Shown here: positions 14,218-26,144 of the stretch, in pieces
Layout: each line of letters starts with the position of its first letter
How positions within the stretch are numbered: the stretch's first letter is position 1
From: Drosophila pseudoobscura
Taxonomy: Eukaryota > Arthropoda > Insecta > Diptera > Drosophilidae
Length of the DNA stretch: 64,000 nt
Direction of reading: 5' to 3'
NCBI RefSeq assembly: GCF_009870125.1
Contig: NC_046683.1
Coordinates: 57,489,869-57,553,868 of the forward strand
Program-made: the position numbers and the translations under genes
Notes under the pieces: generated by a model
The model's input: the letters and a program-made list of their open reading frames with translations, nothing else
Database searches by the model: none
Told to the model about the DNA's origin: nothing

Positions 14218-15196
14218 CTTTTGCATCTCTTGTCCTCTGTCTGGCGAAACTTTCATTGAGCGTCTCGCGAGTATCGGCAATCAGTAATTAATGGCTTTGT
14301 CAGCCACAAGTCTTCTGCACTGCACTGCCCTGCCCGCGACCCAGCCCCAACCCCAACCCCAGCCCCAACCCCCACCCTAGCGCTGTGTTCCAACATGTGT
14401 ATATAATTTTTGATTCTTTGCATTTTGTCTGCGATCGCTGCCCCCACCCTCCCTCCCCCCCACCATCCACTGCCTATCCTCTGGCCCATCCCCGACTCCT
14501 CCTCGTCTTTTGCTGCGACCTCCTCCTCCTCCCTCTCCCCCTCGTCTCTTGCTTCGTCTGCGTCTGCGACCTCCTGCTCTGTCTTCGTCGCCGATCAAAT
14601 GCTGGAATTTCGTTGATAGCGCCGCCAACCGCCAAACATCCTGTTGTTTTTTGGAATAAAATACCCCTTAATATGGGCTGTGGCTTTTTGGCAGGGTATA
14701 TGGGACCACAACAAGCACTGAGCGAGTGAATCACTATTTTTTGACTGAAAGAATGATATCTGAAACTTCTGGAACCCTGTTCCTGTTCTCAAACATCTGG
14801 GATCTAATGGAATAGATCAGCCATTCGATCAAAAGCTTACAAAAATCAACCCTGGTTACAAATTTCTGCAGTACCTCTTCGAATTCTTAGAAGATTCGCA
14901 TCCTACCATCCCCGCTCTTTTATTTCATCATCCCCTAGATGCTGGCCTCCCCTAGATGCTGGCCTCTCCTTCAAGCAACCCACGTGATCTCCAGGGTAAC
15001 CTGCCTGTCGATCATCTCTACTCTTTCCCTATGCATTCTCGTCTGCCCCGCGTTTTTTGTGGTGGCTGGTGCGCTGGTGCTACTTGGTGCCTGCCTGATC
15101 GTTGTTGTAGCCTCGATTGTGTCTTTGGTCTCTTCTCTCCGTTTGGCATTTTGCGAACGTCTGCACGTCTGCATATCTCTGGCTGGCTTTGGTCCG

Positions 15197-15240
15197 TGGG
15201 GCACGGTGGGGCACGGTGGGGCACGGTGGGGGCACGGTGC
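15197..15240. repeat. GGGGCACGGT decamer array
   Basis: Four tandem units of a G-rich decamer, the last slightly longer. The G-tracts of three to five could support a G-quadruplex on the plus strand. Confidence 0.8.
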
Positions 15241-18200
15241 GGGCTGGGGGCTTGGGGGTTGGGGGCACACAGACGTTAGAGCATTTGGTTGCTATTTTTA
15301 ATGTTGACACGTTTGAAGATCGTTGACTCTGAGGCAGACGGTCAATGTCCACTTGGCCAGAGAAGACGCAGCATCGGCATCGGCATCGGCAGCAGCAACA
15401 GGCATCAGGCATCAGGCATGAGGCATGAGGCATCAAGCGAGAGGGATTTCTTTCTGCATTGAAAATGTTGTATGTGAATTATGCGCACATTTTTTTGCTT
15501 CGGGTTTCGGTCTGCTGATGACAGAAGCTGGAGCTGGAGCCTGGACCCTGGAGCTTGGAGCTTGGAGCTGCGAGCCTGGAAGGAAGAATCGTGGCTTGGC
15601 AAAGAATCGTGTGCTCGAAGCCAGAACAATGAGCGAGTGGAGTGGAAGCCACAGAGTGCAATAGATCAAGCATCGATCACGATCCCCATCCCCCATTGAC
15701 TGAACAAATAGATCAGGCAAGGAATAAACTGCGATCTGCTACTCTCTACAGTAGAACGATCGCCCTAAATGAATGATCAGAGGGAGAAGGAGAGAGAGAG
15801 CCCCAAAAGATCGGCGATCAATAGGATCATAAAGAGTATTAGCTTTCAGTTGAAGTACCTCTTAGGGTATCACACTGTTTCCTTTGGGGAGGATCAATAT
15901 CACTTCACTATATGAGATCTTCATATATTGATTCACACACATGTACCTATTGATCATATCCCATCACATATGGACATATATATAGAGATGTATCCCAGAA
16001 TGATCAGTTATTTTTGTATCTTCAAATCGAAGATCATTTCGATACAGACACTCAACCGATGGCATCCTTTCGCCTTTCTGATGTGTTCCCCCAATTAGCC
16101 ATGCAAATCTCTCCCCAAAAGAACTCTTCTCTCTCTCTCTCTCTCTCTATCTCGTTCGCTTTCTGTTGATCTTACCCGCCTCCTGAGACAAGTGACATGA
16201 TGATCCACGGCGGCCCCGTCATAAGTCTTCTCTCACCCACCGAATGGGGATTGCGGCCCGAGGACTGGATTGTTCCTGAAAAAACAACAAGGAGGGAGGG
16301 GGTTGCACTCCTCCTCCTCCGTCTGTGTCCCTTTGTGTCCGTCTGCTGTTTCTGTTGCTGTTGTGTGGTCAAAAGAGGAGCCGGTAAAAAGTGCAAATCA
16401 CTTCATTAACGTGCCGACGCTGCCGTTCCCTGCCTGTCCCTGTCCCTGTTGGTGCAACATTGTTGCCACAAAGCAAAGATTTGGGCGGCTGCCCATCATT
16501 TGGCACCGGCAGCCCAGCAACAGCTTTAGCACGAGATCGAGCAGCAGGAGGAGCAGCAGCATCGTTCAGCCCGGAACATGGCCATAAAGAAGCTTGAAGA
16601 TGTGCCCCGGCCTGTCCGCCTTCTCCTGCTCCGGCTGCTGCTCCCACAGCTCCCCATTTCTACTTTCCCCCTGCTTCTGCCTCCCTTCCTGGTTTTTTCT
16701 TCGCCTACAGTTGTTGACCCGCAAAACAGAGAGCCGCAGAAAAACGTTCGTCAGGCGCAGGAATTCCACCGGCGATCGCCGTCGGGGGGTTAAAGCATTT
16801 AAAGGAGACCAGGGCGAGGCCGATGAGAGTAGGTGCTCGACCAGGTGATACCCTGGAAGAGAGAGAGATTGAGGAAGGAACTTTAAACTGAAAGATGGAA
16901 GATTTTACAGCTCTCAGATCCCTGCCTATCATGAGTCGCTTCCATCTTTCCAGTACAACTCCCTCAATTCATGAGCTCTGGGGATAACCATAAGGTTGTT
17001 TCTTCAGCCCGGCATACCCTCCATACCCTGTAGACGACAACAAAAGCCGCACACTCATGCCGCAGCGATGTCGTTTGTTGTTTTCCCTGATGTCTTCACG
17101 ATATGCTGCTGCTTGCAACATTGTTGCATGGGAATGAAGATCCCACTGGAGCCGCAGTCGGAGTCGTCGACTGTGGAGGCGCACCAAATGGAGGAGACTG
17201 CTGTGGGACCTCTGCTCTGCGCTGCTCTGCTCTGCTCGAAGGTTGAGCGCGTTGCAAGTTGCAAGTTGCAAGGAATGCTGCGATTTATGTTGCCACATCA
17301 GCGCCAGTTTGTCAGCTTTATGTCCGTTAATTGAGCGTGGAACAAACCGATAACCGATTATCTCTGTGCGACTATCTCTTTCTGTCTCTGTCTCTGTTTG
17401 GCGTCGCAGAGGGACTAGAGATCAATGATATTATGGGACTGCCGTCAAGCAGTGTATTTGCCTTGGTTTCTCCATCTCAAATCCTCTTCTACTCTTCTCT
17501 CCTCTCTCCTCTTTGCTCTTCTTCTGTGTGTAAGGTTTAATTGCTCTCGTAATTCTCTGAGCCGCGTTGAAATGATTTCAGGGGGAAGCCCATTGTCCAT
17601 AGAAAGCAAAACGAAAGCTTCCGAAAAAGAAACCCCGAAAAACTATGTTAAGCATTTACACGTGCCGCTTGCCACACAAGAGATCCATCCATCCATCGAG
17701 TGGGGGCCATGCGGATGCTCTACAAAATTGCCGGTGATCGGATCGCCCTGGTAATCGATCGATCGATTGTGGGAAGCTCTCCAGAGCCAAGAGACATAAG
17801 TTGGCGCTGAAGAGCGTTTCAATAAGTCAGATGAGATGCGATGAGATGAGGTTAAGATCCATGGGAAGATCGTCCAAACGAATCGATTGCTGTGGGCAGT
17901 GGATGGGGCATGGGGCATGGGAGAGTGTCGGGTGTATAGAAGATGGGAATCGGGCAGAAATTAGAGGAGGAATTAGCAGGTGAGACGATCTTGGTAGATG
18001 GACTTTAAATCCAGAGAAATCGAGGAATGATTACGAGGAATCAGCTTGGAGAATGATGGATTTGGGGAATACTTCAAGAAATAGTCCTTGGAAATGGAAA
18101 AAACTGATTCTATCAATCTTTCAATGCAACTCTTCGCACATTTCTTCCCCTTCCCCTGCTTCTTGCAGCCATAATTATAGGGCATACGACCCCCAAAAAT

Positions 18201-18895
18201 GACACACGAATTCCTCAATGGGCGAGTGGGATAGATTGCTTTCGGCTCCAAGCTCCAAGATCCGTTGTCTGTAAATTGAACAAATAAAACATTTCTCGAG
18301 CTGCACACGAAATAAATCTCAAGAGGTGGCAGCGGCAGAGGCGGCGGTGGCACACACAAGACCCAACAACAAACAACAACCGAAAAGTCAAACAACGAAC
18401 ATAACTCGAAGGGAAACCAAAGCCAAATCAAACCCGAATGAAAAGAAAAGAAAACGAAATGCGAGAAAAAGTGGCGACAAAATGCGAGTAATAATACAAA
18501 ATTTCATGATTATTACGGGGCCCCTCTCTCCCCACCTCCGCCCCCCAACAAAAAAAAGGTGTCATTGCAGGTGAGAAACGAGAGCACACGCGTATGCCCC
18601 GTCCCGTCCCCCCACCGCACTCCCCGTGGACCCCGTGTAGACGGTGCCCCATGGCTCCCTCCCAGCCCATAATCGAAGCTCATTTTTTCTCTTTTTCGAC
18701 TGTACATTTTTTTTTGTATGTGTGGCATGCAACGTCGGCCCCACCCCCAAGGCCCTACGCCTTGCCCCTGGACTAGTATTTTCCCCCCTGGAAAATTACA
18801 ACAACAAAAAACCAGAAAGAAACATTTTTTTCTGAGACTCTTTTGTTTGCGTTTCCATCAATGAATTTATGATGGTACTCCCCTCTCCCGCTCAC

Positions 18896-18945
18896 CGTTC
18901 CCCCCACCATTCCCCCCTCCATTCCCCCCACCATTCCCCCTCTCC
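18896..18945. repeat. CCCCC-ACCATT / TCCATT minisatellite
   Basis: Alternating C5-6 tracts with CCATT spacers, four to five degenerate units, in intergenic DNA. Confidence 0.7.
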
Positions 18946-20641
18946 CTCACACATTCCGACTTCTCTCTTTCACACTCTTTCATGTGCTAACCGTTAGATT
19001 GGTTTTTTTTCACTGGTTTTCGTTTTTAATTTATCATTTATACCATCGCTTCTTGTTTTTTTTTGTTCCTTCCTTTCGTTAATTCATAAATTATAATGCC
19101 ACAATATTTGTTGGATCGCCGGGAGGGGGCGGTGGGAAGGGGGGAAGGGGGGAGGGGCAATGTTGGTCAATTGCTTGTCGGGGGACATTTATGGGCATAA
19201 ATTATTCTTTGGATTGTAAATTTCTAGAAAATGTTAAATTAAAAGTTATTTATTGTATTTGATTTGCTTTACGTGCTCTGTGTATAAAATACTGTCGGGA
19301 TTGGAGTGCGAGTACGACACAAAAGTCTTGCATGGCCTGGAGCGGGGCGGGGTGGGGCGGGGGCAGTTGTGGAACAAGTCATTAGCGAGCGGTGGGGCGG
19401 AGGTGGAGCAGGAATTTGACCGGAAATGGGTCGGTCGGTGTGGAGAAGGAGACGGGGCAGGGATTTGCGAAGAGACGTTGAACAGATTTCCCATGGAAAT
19501 ACTCGTAATACTCCAAGAGACCTGAAGATTGTTCTAAAGAACATATAGATCGGATTCAGCCTTGAGTCTTTAATCTTCTGACACTACATTCCATAAATTC
19601 TGTACCGAAAACTGTGGGAAAAGCTATCTAAAATGCTCGAAAATCCTTCCTATAGCCGACCATCTACAAAAGGATTCTCTGCCAAGGTGGCGATTGCTCA
19701 GAAATCACTGAAAACATAGAAATTCCATTAAAAGAGCTCACAGATTTTGGAGGATCCCAAATCCCAATCGAAATGTCACGAAATGAGTCCTTTAAAGGTC
19801 CTTTAAAGCTCTGCCAAAAGTCATCAGCACTCGCATAAACATTTTTGGGGGCAACAGTCCCCTGAAAGCCCCCAAACACCGAACCAAAAGCTGTCCCTAA
19901 ACGTTTTCTCAATGTTAATTAGAAATTTCCAATATTGGTAATAACCTCCTGCCAACGCCCCCACCACCGCCACCGCCCCTGCCCCCCAGCCATTCCGAGT
20001 GTCACTGCACCCCACCTTAATATTTATCCTGCCATCAAAGCGAAAGCCATCATCATAGATATCCTCCCGAGCCCCTATCTCCTATAGGAATCTACATATA
20101 TGCATGCATATATGATGATGTTTTAGGGGCGTGGCCAGTGTCTCGTGCCCCGCGCCCCGTGCCCCTCCACAGCCAGTTAGCCATTTAATGGCTTGTCTAA
20201 TATCCCATATCCTTTAACTGCCATCGACGGCCATTAAAAAGCATAAAGTCATTTGGTAATTAATTTTCATGTTTGGGCTCTCCGTGGCACCGTTCTCCGG
20301 GACGGAACCGCCAGGAACAGCCAGGAACAACCAGGGAAACAGGGAATCTATCCATGGGATCCATTGGATATGGATGATAGCAGGGGTTGCCTCTGAATGG
20401 CAGAAGTGGTGGCAATTTCTTCAACCAAATGAGGAGCCATCCCGTCCAGCCCGCCCCCCACACCCCACACCCCCCACCCCCCAATGGCAATGCATGTGTG
20501 TAGCCTGCATCCGACATCCACCATCCGCCATTCGCATTCGTATTCGCACATAAACAAACACGAATACCGATTACCGAATACTGGATACTGAATACAGAAT
20601 ACCGAATACTATGGGAAAAACGCGCCAAACATGTCCTACCT

Positions 20642-20803
20642 TCATGGGATTTCCAGTGCGCACGTCAGGACGATGCTGCCTGCTGCTGCTGCCTGCTGCC
20701 CGATGCCCACTCCCCCTCCGATGCTGGGGCTATGTTGATGCTGCTGCAGTTTCTGTATATGTGCGTCGGTGATGCCGGGCTCCAGCATCCTTCCAGCTTC
20801 CAT
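20642..20803 (-). CDS. Candidate 53-aa ORF next to a promoter-like element
   Basis: A minus-strand ATG opens 53 codons that read as a non-repetitive start (MEAGRMLEPGITDAHIQKLQ) followed by Gln/His-, Gly- and Ala-rich sequence, ending in TGA. Immediately after the stop, at 20640/20639, is a good splice donor (AAG|GTAGGA). About 45-60 bp upstream of the ATG is a TATATA-rich stretch and beyond it a long GAGA tract. The piece may therefore be a first exon, with the ORF as an upstream ORF or short peptide, for a minus-strand transcript running leftwards. I do not recognise the peptide. No partner exon was identified, so this could be chance. Confidence 0.25.
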   Translation of the reverse strand: MEAGRMLEPGITDAHIQKLQQHQHSPSIGGGVGIGQQAAAAGSIVLTCALEIP

Positions 20804-20845
20804 TACTACGAGAATTTTTACTACGTTTTATCGATCCAACGAGAT

Positions 20846-20923
20846 GTATATAGTATATATATCTCTCCCTCTCCCTCTCTCTCCCTCTCTCTCTCTCTCT
20901 GTCTATGTGTGGTTCTCTCTCTC
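20846..20923 (-). promoter_or_regulatory. TATA-rich stretch plus long GAGA tract
   Basis: Read on the minus strand, a roughly 55-bp (GA)n-type tract (20863-20923) precedes a TATATATACTATATA-type stretch (20846-20862), followed by the ATG at 20803. GAGA repeats are binding sites for GAGA factor in flies and often mark promoters. The arrangement suggests a promoter but could be fortuitous microsatellites. Confidence 0.3.
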
Positions 20924-20929
20924 GTTTTG

Positions 20930-22410
20930 TGTATCCATATGCCGGCACGCGACTGAGACTGAAACTGCTGAAACGATTGCTGCTGTACGCCCAGCCAGAA
21001 AAAGAGCAGGACCCAAAAAGGACGAGACCCGAAGCGACGAACACCAGGCTCGGGATCTCCATCGTCGATGGGCGGGCGGGCTGTGTCGAGGAGGAGTCGC
21101 ATTGGGCGAGGCCACATCAAAAGAGCACCACATCTCGAAGGAGGAGACGATGCAGGATGCTGGATGGCAGCATAGCTCTCGTTTCACTTTCCACTTGATT
21201 CCTTGCGCTTGACAGCCAAAACGAAGCTCAAAGGGAGGAGCAAAGAGGGGAGCCGGGAGGCTGCTGCTTGCGTATGTGTGTGTGTGTGTGTGCGTGTGTT
21301 GCAAGGATGCAAGTAGCTCTTCGGCTGTGCTCCCTTGTGGAACACAGGACTCGACTCGACTCGACTCTCTCTCTCTGGCCCTCGCTCTCTATCGCCGTGT
21401 CTGTCCCTTTCGCGGCCATTGACCTCTGATGTCAAACAAAATCGGCGCGCACTTATTATATAGCGCTAGAAAACGGCGTAGGGGGGCAACGCTGCAGAGG
21501 GGGGCACAGAAGGGACTCTCGACCACGGTCCAAGAGAGGGGGTGGCGGAGTGGTCAGGTTGCAGGTTTTGAGTGGATTCCCGGATTGGATTTTGTGGTAC
21601 TACCGGCCGCGACGCGACCCCCCCACTTGCCCTCACCCCCCTGCCTACCCCTGGCTGCCACCAGAGTTTGTTTTGTTGTGTAAATTACGTTATTTACGTG
21701 GGATATTGTGGAGCGGCAAGTGGCAAGTGGCAAGCGGCAAGCGGCAAGCGGCGGTGCAGAGAGTTTCAGGTTGCTTTTGTTGCATGTTTGAAGGGACTCT
21801 TAAATTGGATGCCGCCATAGCTACATAGCTAAATGGAGAAGGAAGCAACAAATTGGAAATTGTTGCAACTACTAGACGAGCAGTGCAGTGCAGGGCTTTT
21901 CCAAATGAAACCAAAGTGTTTATGTTTTGTTTTGTGGATAAATTTTGGATGGAATTACAGGGATATACATACATAAATACATATACTTGTGTATAGGATT
22001 GATTGATTGCTGCAGGGTATTGATATTGAACTGTTTACAGGGTGTCCATAAAATATATAGCAAATATTTCTTCAGCATCAATATCCGAATCAGATTTGAT
22101 TATATGATAAATGCTAATCACACAGTTAGTCACAGGTGTGCCCCCTTTCGCACCCCACCAAGGGCGGGGGGAATGCATAATTTTTGCGATTTCGCGGGCA
22201 CTTTTGAATATTGAGTTTTACAGTTACACCCAAAAGTAGGCTACATGGCATCTACATTCAGCACGACAGTAGTATGTATTTTTATTGGGTTTGAGTCTTG
22301 GCTAGATAATGGGTTCTAGACACGACTAACAGCTTGATTAAAACTGTACCAGTTACTCCTAAACTGTTACCAAAAAATCAAACAAAGCGAGAGAGTAATA
22401 TGATCAAAAT
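20930..22410. other. Intergenic, nothing recognised
   Basis: Contains a short GT run near 21.28 kb, a CGACT tandem near 21.35 kb and a GGCAAGC/GGCAAGT-type tandem repeat near 21.72-21.75 kb. No ORF with gene-like features. Confidence 0.5.
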
Positions 22411-22413
22411 ACA

Positions 22414-22419
22414 TTTATT
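22414..22419 (-). terminator. Poly(A) signal AATAAA of the leftmost mthl gene
   Basis: AATAAA on the minus strand, about 85 bp downstream of the stop codon at 22503, the expected position for a short fly 3' UTR. Confidence 0.6.
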
Positions 22420-22502
22420 ACATTAGTAAGAGACAAAAAAAAATGGGTACACAAACGTCTAAAGAATATCAAACTAACAATTAATTTCCAGTGAGATTCG
22501 CC

Positions 22503-24492
22503 TCAAAAACTGGACAAAGGCACAGAGTTCTCGCAGGTATCCTCATCGCTGAAGGAAGGAAAATATGCATCAGGATTTGGTGGGAATTCATAGATTATCG
22601 ATTATCGATTATCGAATCACTTACTTATCGATGCGTCGCAGGAAGTTCTGGATCTGCTGGTTCTTGCCGATCAGCGCATAGAGTGCCGCGAACCCATGGA
22701 AGGCCATGCAGAAGCAAACGGCATAGTTGTGCAGCGAACGCTCCCCCCGGTAGTAGTTGAAGGCGAAGGAGCAGACGCACACGAGCCACACGAGGGCCGT
22801 GTAGCCGAAGTACTTCCAGAAGGACTTGAAGCGGTTCTTCTCGATCGACTCGAAGCTCTTTTCCGTCTCGATTTCGGGCTGTTCGCTGATGTAAATGAGG
22901 CTGAGAATATAGAAGAAACCGCTGATGGCACAGGCCACAAAAACGGGGGCAAACAGGTACACCATAATGCTCCAGTTGCGAGCTGTACAATTGATCGATT
23001 GATGATTAGATATGGGGTTAGATATGGATTTTCGGGGGTAAAAAGGATCTACGGCACTCACGATCGAACCAGCAAGTGTCGCCGCCAAACACCAGTCGCG
23101 AGCCGTAGTGACTGAAGCCCACGAAGAAGGACCATCCAATGGCGATCAGGACGATCGGTGTGAAGATCAGCCAGAACATTAGCTTCGTGAAGACGACGCC
23201 GTGGAAGCTCAGGTAGAGTTTGAAGGAAACAAAGCTCAGGATGTAGAAGGACAGCACCAGATACATGAGCGTCAAGCTAGCTAAAGATCGAAAAAGGGGA
23301 ACTGTAGATCGGAGATCGGTGGAGAATCGAATGGATCTCACGTATGATGCGACACGCTGCCTTGGAGAGTGTGGCCGGGTTGTGGAGCGTGAGGTATCCG
23401 AGCAGGGCATATCCGATAATCAGGCAGATGGTGTAGGCCTTGATGGCCACACCATAGAAGCTGTTGCGCATCTCCGAGCACATGAGGTACACCACCAGCA
23501 CAATGACCATGGATATAATGGATATCAAGAGACCTGCCAAGAGAAAGCACGCGAAAGAGAGAGCGAGTTAGGACTCTTCTGTTTTGGGGCCATTAATCTA
23601 TCAATCGCCACAGGCAATTCACTTTTGTTATTCAAACAATCACTTTTATGAGCGTACTATTATATTGGAAACATATTTATGAGTGCGTGCGGCGGAGGAG
23701 GAGGAGGGAGCACTCACAGATGGCGTAGGTCCACTCGCGGACGCCCAGCACAAAGTGCAGCTTCTCGGGGGCACAGACCAGAGGCTGCCAGTCCCAGGAA
23801 AAGGAGGAGGCGGAGGCGTTGTGCAGCAGGAGAGGCGTGTAGCAATAGTGTTTGGAGAAGATGTGGCCACGATGGGCGATAGTGCCATTCTGAAAGATGG
23901 AGAGAGACAGAGAGAGAGAAGAGTGGAGTGCCAATAAGAAGAGCACGCCACCGAAAGAGAGAGAGGGAGAGAGTAGTACCTCATGCAGTGTCCAATGGAC
24001 ATATTCGGAGCCTTTTGTCACTGGTTTCATGTGTCCACACGGCGTATCCACATAGATGCTGAAGCGAGAGCGTAGTTCCAGCTCCTGGAGGCTGCCATTC
24101 AGCATCTGCACCTCGAAGTGGGTCTGGCCGGGCGGAGGCTGATGGTCGATGGATGGGGTCAGGCACTGTCTCCTCTCCAGATCGTAGATCTCTCCTTCCG
24201 GGCAGCAGAAGCGAACACAGGGCTTCAGCTTGCAGACACAGCCCCGCAGATGCTTGGCAGCCGGCACTCGAATGCCGTTCTCGATGACAAAGTCGTAGGC
24301 GGCCACCAGGTTGCGGGGAATCACCGTCCAGTTGTGGACATACGAGCCGTCCGTCCCGAAGCTGCCCGTAATGTTGGCGGTGTCGATGAAGGCGCAGGGA
24401 TACCGCATCTCCTCCTGGTAGCCCCAGGCGGAGGGCAGAAGGAGCGCCGCTCCCGCGAAGAGGACGAGGTACTGCGCCATCGGCAGAGACAT
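22503..24492 (-). CDS. Methuselah-like class B-type GPCR (499 aa, six exons)
   Basis: A Mth-family receptor of the plasma membrane. Coding exons: 24492-23980, 23889-23718, 23533-23342, 23280-23062, 22982-22625, 22548-22503; all junctions have GT/AG and keep frame. The N-terminus (MSLPMAQYLVLFAGAALLLP) is a signal peptide. The ectodomain (to about residue 225) has the ten cysteines of the family, including the cluster GCVCKLKPCVRFCCP. Seven hydrophobic segments follow, with CWFDPRNWSIMVYLF in the second extracellular loop, and a short tail ends in NSVPLSSF. The first intron splits the ectodomain just before the NGT glycosylation site, at the same place and phase as in mth. It heads a tandem run of three mth-family genes on one strand. 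The D. melanogaster counterpart is unsure (mthl8- or mthl9-like by length); the ligand is unknown. A second in-frame ATG four codons in could also be used. Confidence 0.88.
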
Positions 24493-25920
24493 TCTCTTCT
24501 GTGGCTGATCTTTCGGGAACGAATCTGTTGATGCTTTTTACTGTGTCTGTTTCTGTTTTTGTTTTGTTTATCCCACGGCTTTCAATTTATTCGTGTGTTT
24601 ACCTCCACAGCGATTTCCCAATCGATTTGGATCGAATAAACGAACCGCAACGCAACGCAACGCGCCGCACCGCACCGAATCGAACCGAATCGAAAACAGA
24701 TATACAATATAGAATATAGAATATGGATAAATAATGCACTGATGACGTGTTTCAGAAGGAGGTGCACAAACGGTTTATTGAGTCGATTGAACTGGAGTGA
24801 ACAAAACGGAACGGAACGAAACGGATCGATCTTTCATCTGCACCTGCCGCAGGCCGAACTTCGACTGAATATTTTGGAACGAATCGCCCAGCGAATGCGG
24901 CAGTGTGGCAGTGTGGCATGGAATCGAACGTCCAGACGAGGCGAGGTGGGGCGCTTCTGTGGCGGCCGGTAGGGGTGGCCGTGTGGCCCACACCCACTTT
25001 GAGGCGTTTTGTTTATGGCAAGAAAACGGGGAAAAAACGAAGACTAGCCAAAAGCATAGACAAGGGGCACAGACATGTACATATAATGGTTCCGGGAATA
25101 CTCTTTAATTGAGTACAAGAGATATTTCGAAGGCCGAAACGAGCACAAAGCCATTGCGATTGTAATTGCCTCCAGACTTCAGACTCACTTCTTTGCAGGA
25201 TTATTCAATGTCCAACGATAATCTCCAAATACAGAGACCCCAAGTTCTGCCCCTACCATTTCTAGCAGCGTCTCCGCAGTTCGTTTTGTCTGAGGAGAGA
25301 TTCAGCATAGAATAGAGCGAAAAGGATATATAGTCGCCGAAGAAGGAGGCCCTACACTCTATAGACATGGACTTGGACATAGACATGGATAAAGAAGCAG
25401 ATACAGATACAAATAGAGAGACAGATACAGATACAGATACGGATACGGATAGATAGGGACAGGGATAACCGTTCTCAATTGCGTCATTAACGTAACATTT
25501 GTTGCGTGCCACTTGGCCGGTGGCTAATCCAACAATCCATCGCGACCCAACCCTTCGAAGGGTTGCCGTTACCCTTGCCCTTGCCCCCTGTCCCCTGTCC
25601 CCTGTCAGCGAGGAGTCAAGCAGAAGCAGTGTGAATGGACACAGGACATTTTGGGTGTAGTTTACGATTTGTGCTTTTGTTTGTGGAGTTGCTACTACAA
25701 TTTGTCACTCCTTTGATGGGTCTACAACGAAGTGCGTCCTAGACGAAAGGGGGCCCAAAGAAGGCCCAGATCTATTGAATACAAAACTATTTATCTTCAT
25801 TATTTGCTCATTGGCCGTAAATCAATGAAATCTCATTTGAAACGCCTCATAAAAGTCCACAAAATGATGCATATTTGATGCACACTCGAACGGTTTGCAC
25901 GATATTTTACAGAATTTCGA
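24493..25920. other. Intergenic spacer between two mthl genes
   Basis: Holds presumptive 5' regulatory DNA of the leftmost mthl gene. Visible are a CGCAACGCAACGC/CGAATCGAACC-type repeat near 24.64-24.69 kb and a GATACA-type hexamer run at 25.39-25.45 kb. No convincing TATA box or ORF. Confidence 0.5.
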
Positions 25921-25921
25921 G

Positions 25922-25927
25922 TTTATT
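25922..25927 (-). terminator. Poly(A) signal AATAAA of the mthl9-like gene
   Basis: AATAAA on the minus strand about 220 bp beyond the stop codon at 26145. Confidence 0.55.
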
Positions 25928-26144
25928 CAACAAAAGCCTTAAGTTAATAGAGCAAGGGTAATTGCTTAATTCCTAGAAATGTACGTACGATACGATAGAT
26001 ATTCACACATTTGTTTGTGACGGTGTGTGTGTGGTGTGTGGTGTGGTGTGGCACCTAAATGAATCAGAAGCGTAGCGAATACCAGACAGAGTTCATACGC
26101 AGATGAGCAATCATTCAATCTCTCTCTCAGTCTCTCAGTGTCGT

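Larger units (their letters stand above)
9000..20630. other. Non-coding, microsatellite-rich DNA
   Basis: No gene supported. Contents seen: pyrimidine-biased CTATCCC-type degenerate repeats at 9.06-9.44 kb, GA/CT tracts near 9.79, 13.79, 13.99 and 16.13 kb (potential GAGA-factor sites), a GAC triplet run at 14.18 kb, a GGGGCACGGT decamer array at 15.2 kb, and CCCCCACCATT-type tracts at 18.9 kb. ORFs in the region read these repeats as Arg-Glu, Ser-Leu or Pro runs. Confidence 0.6.
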
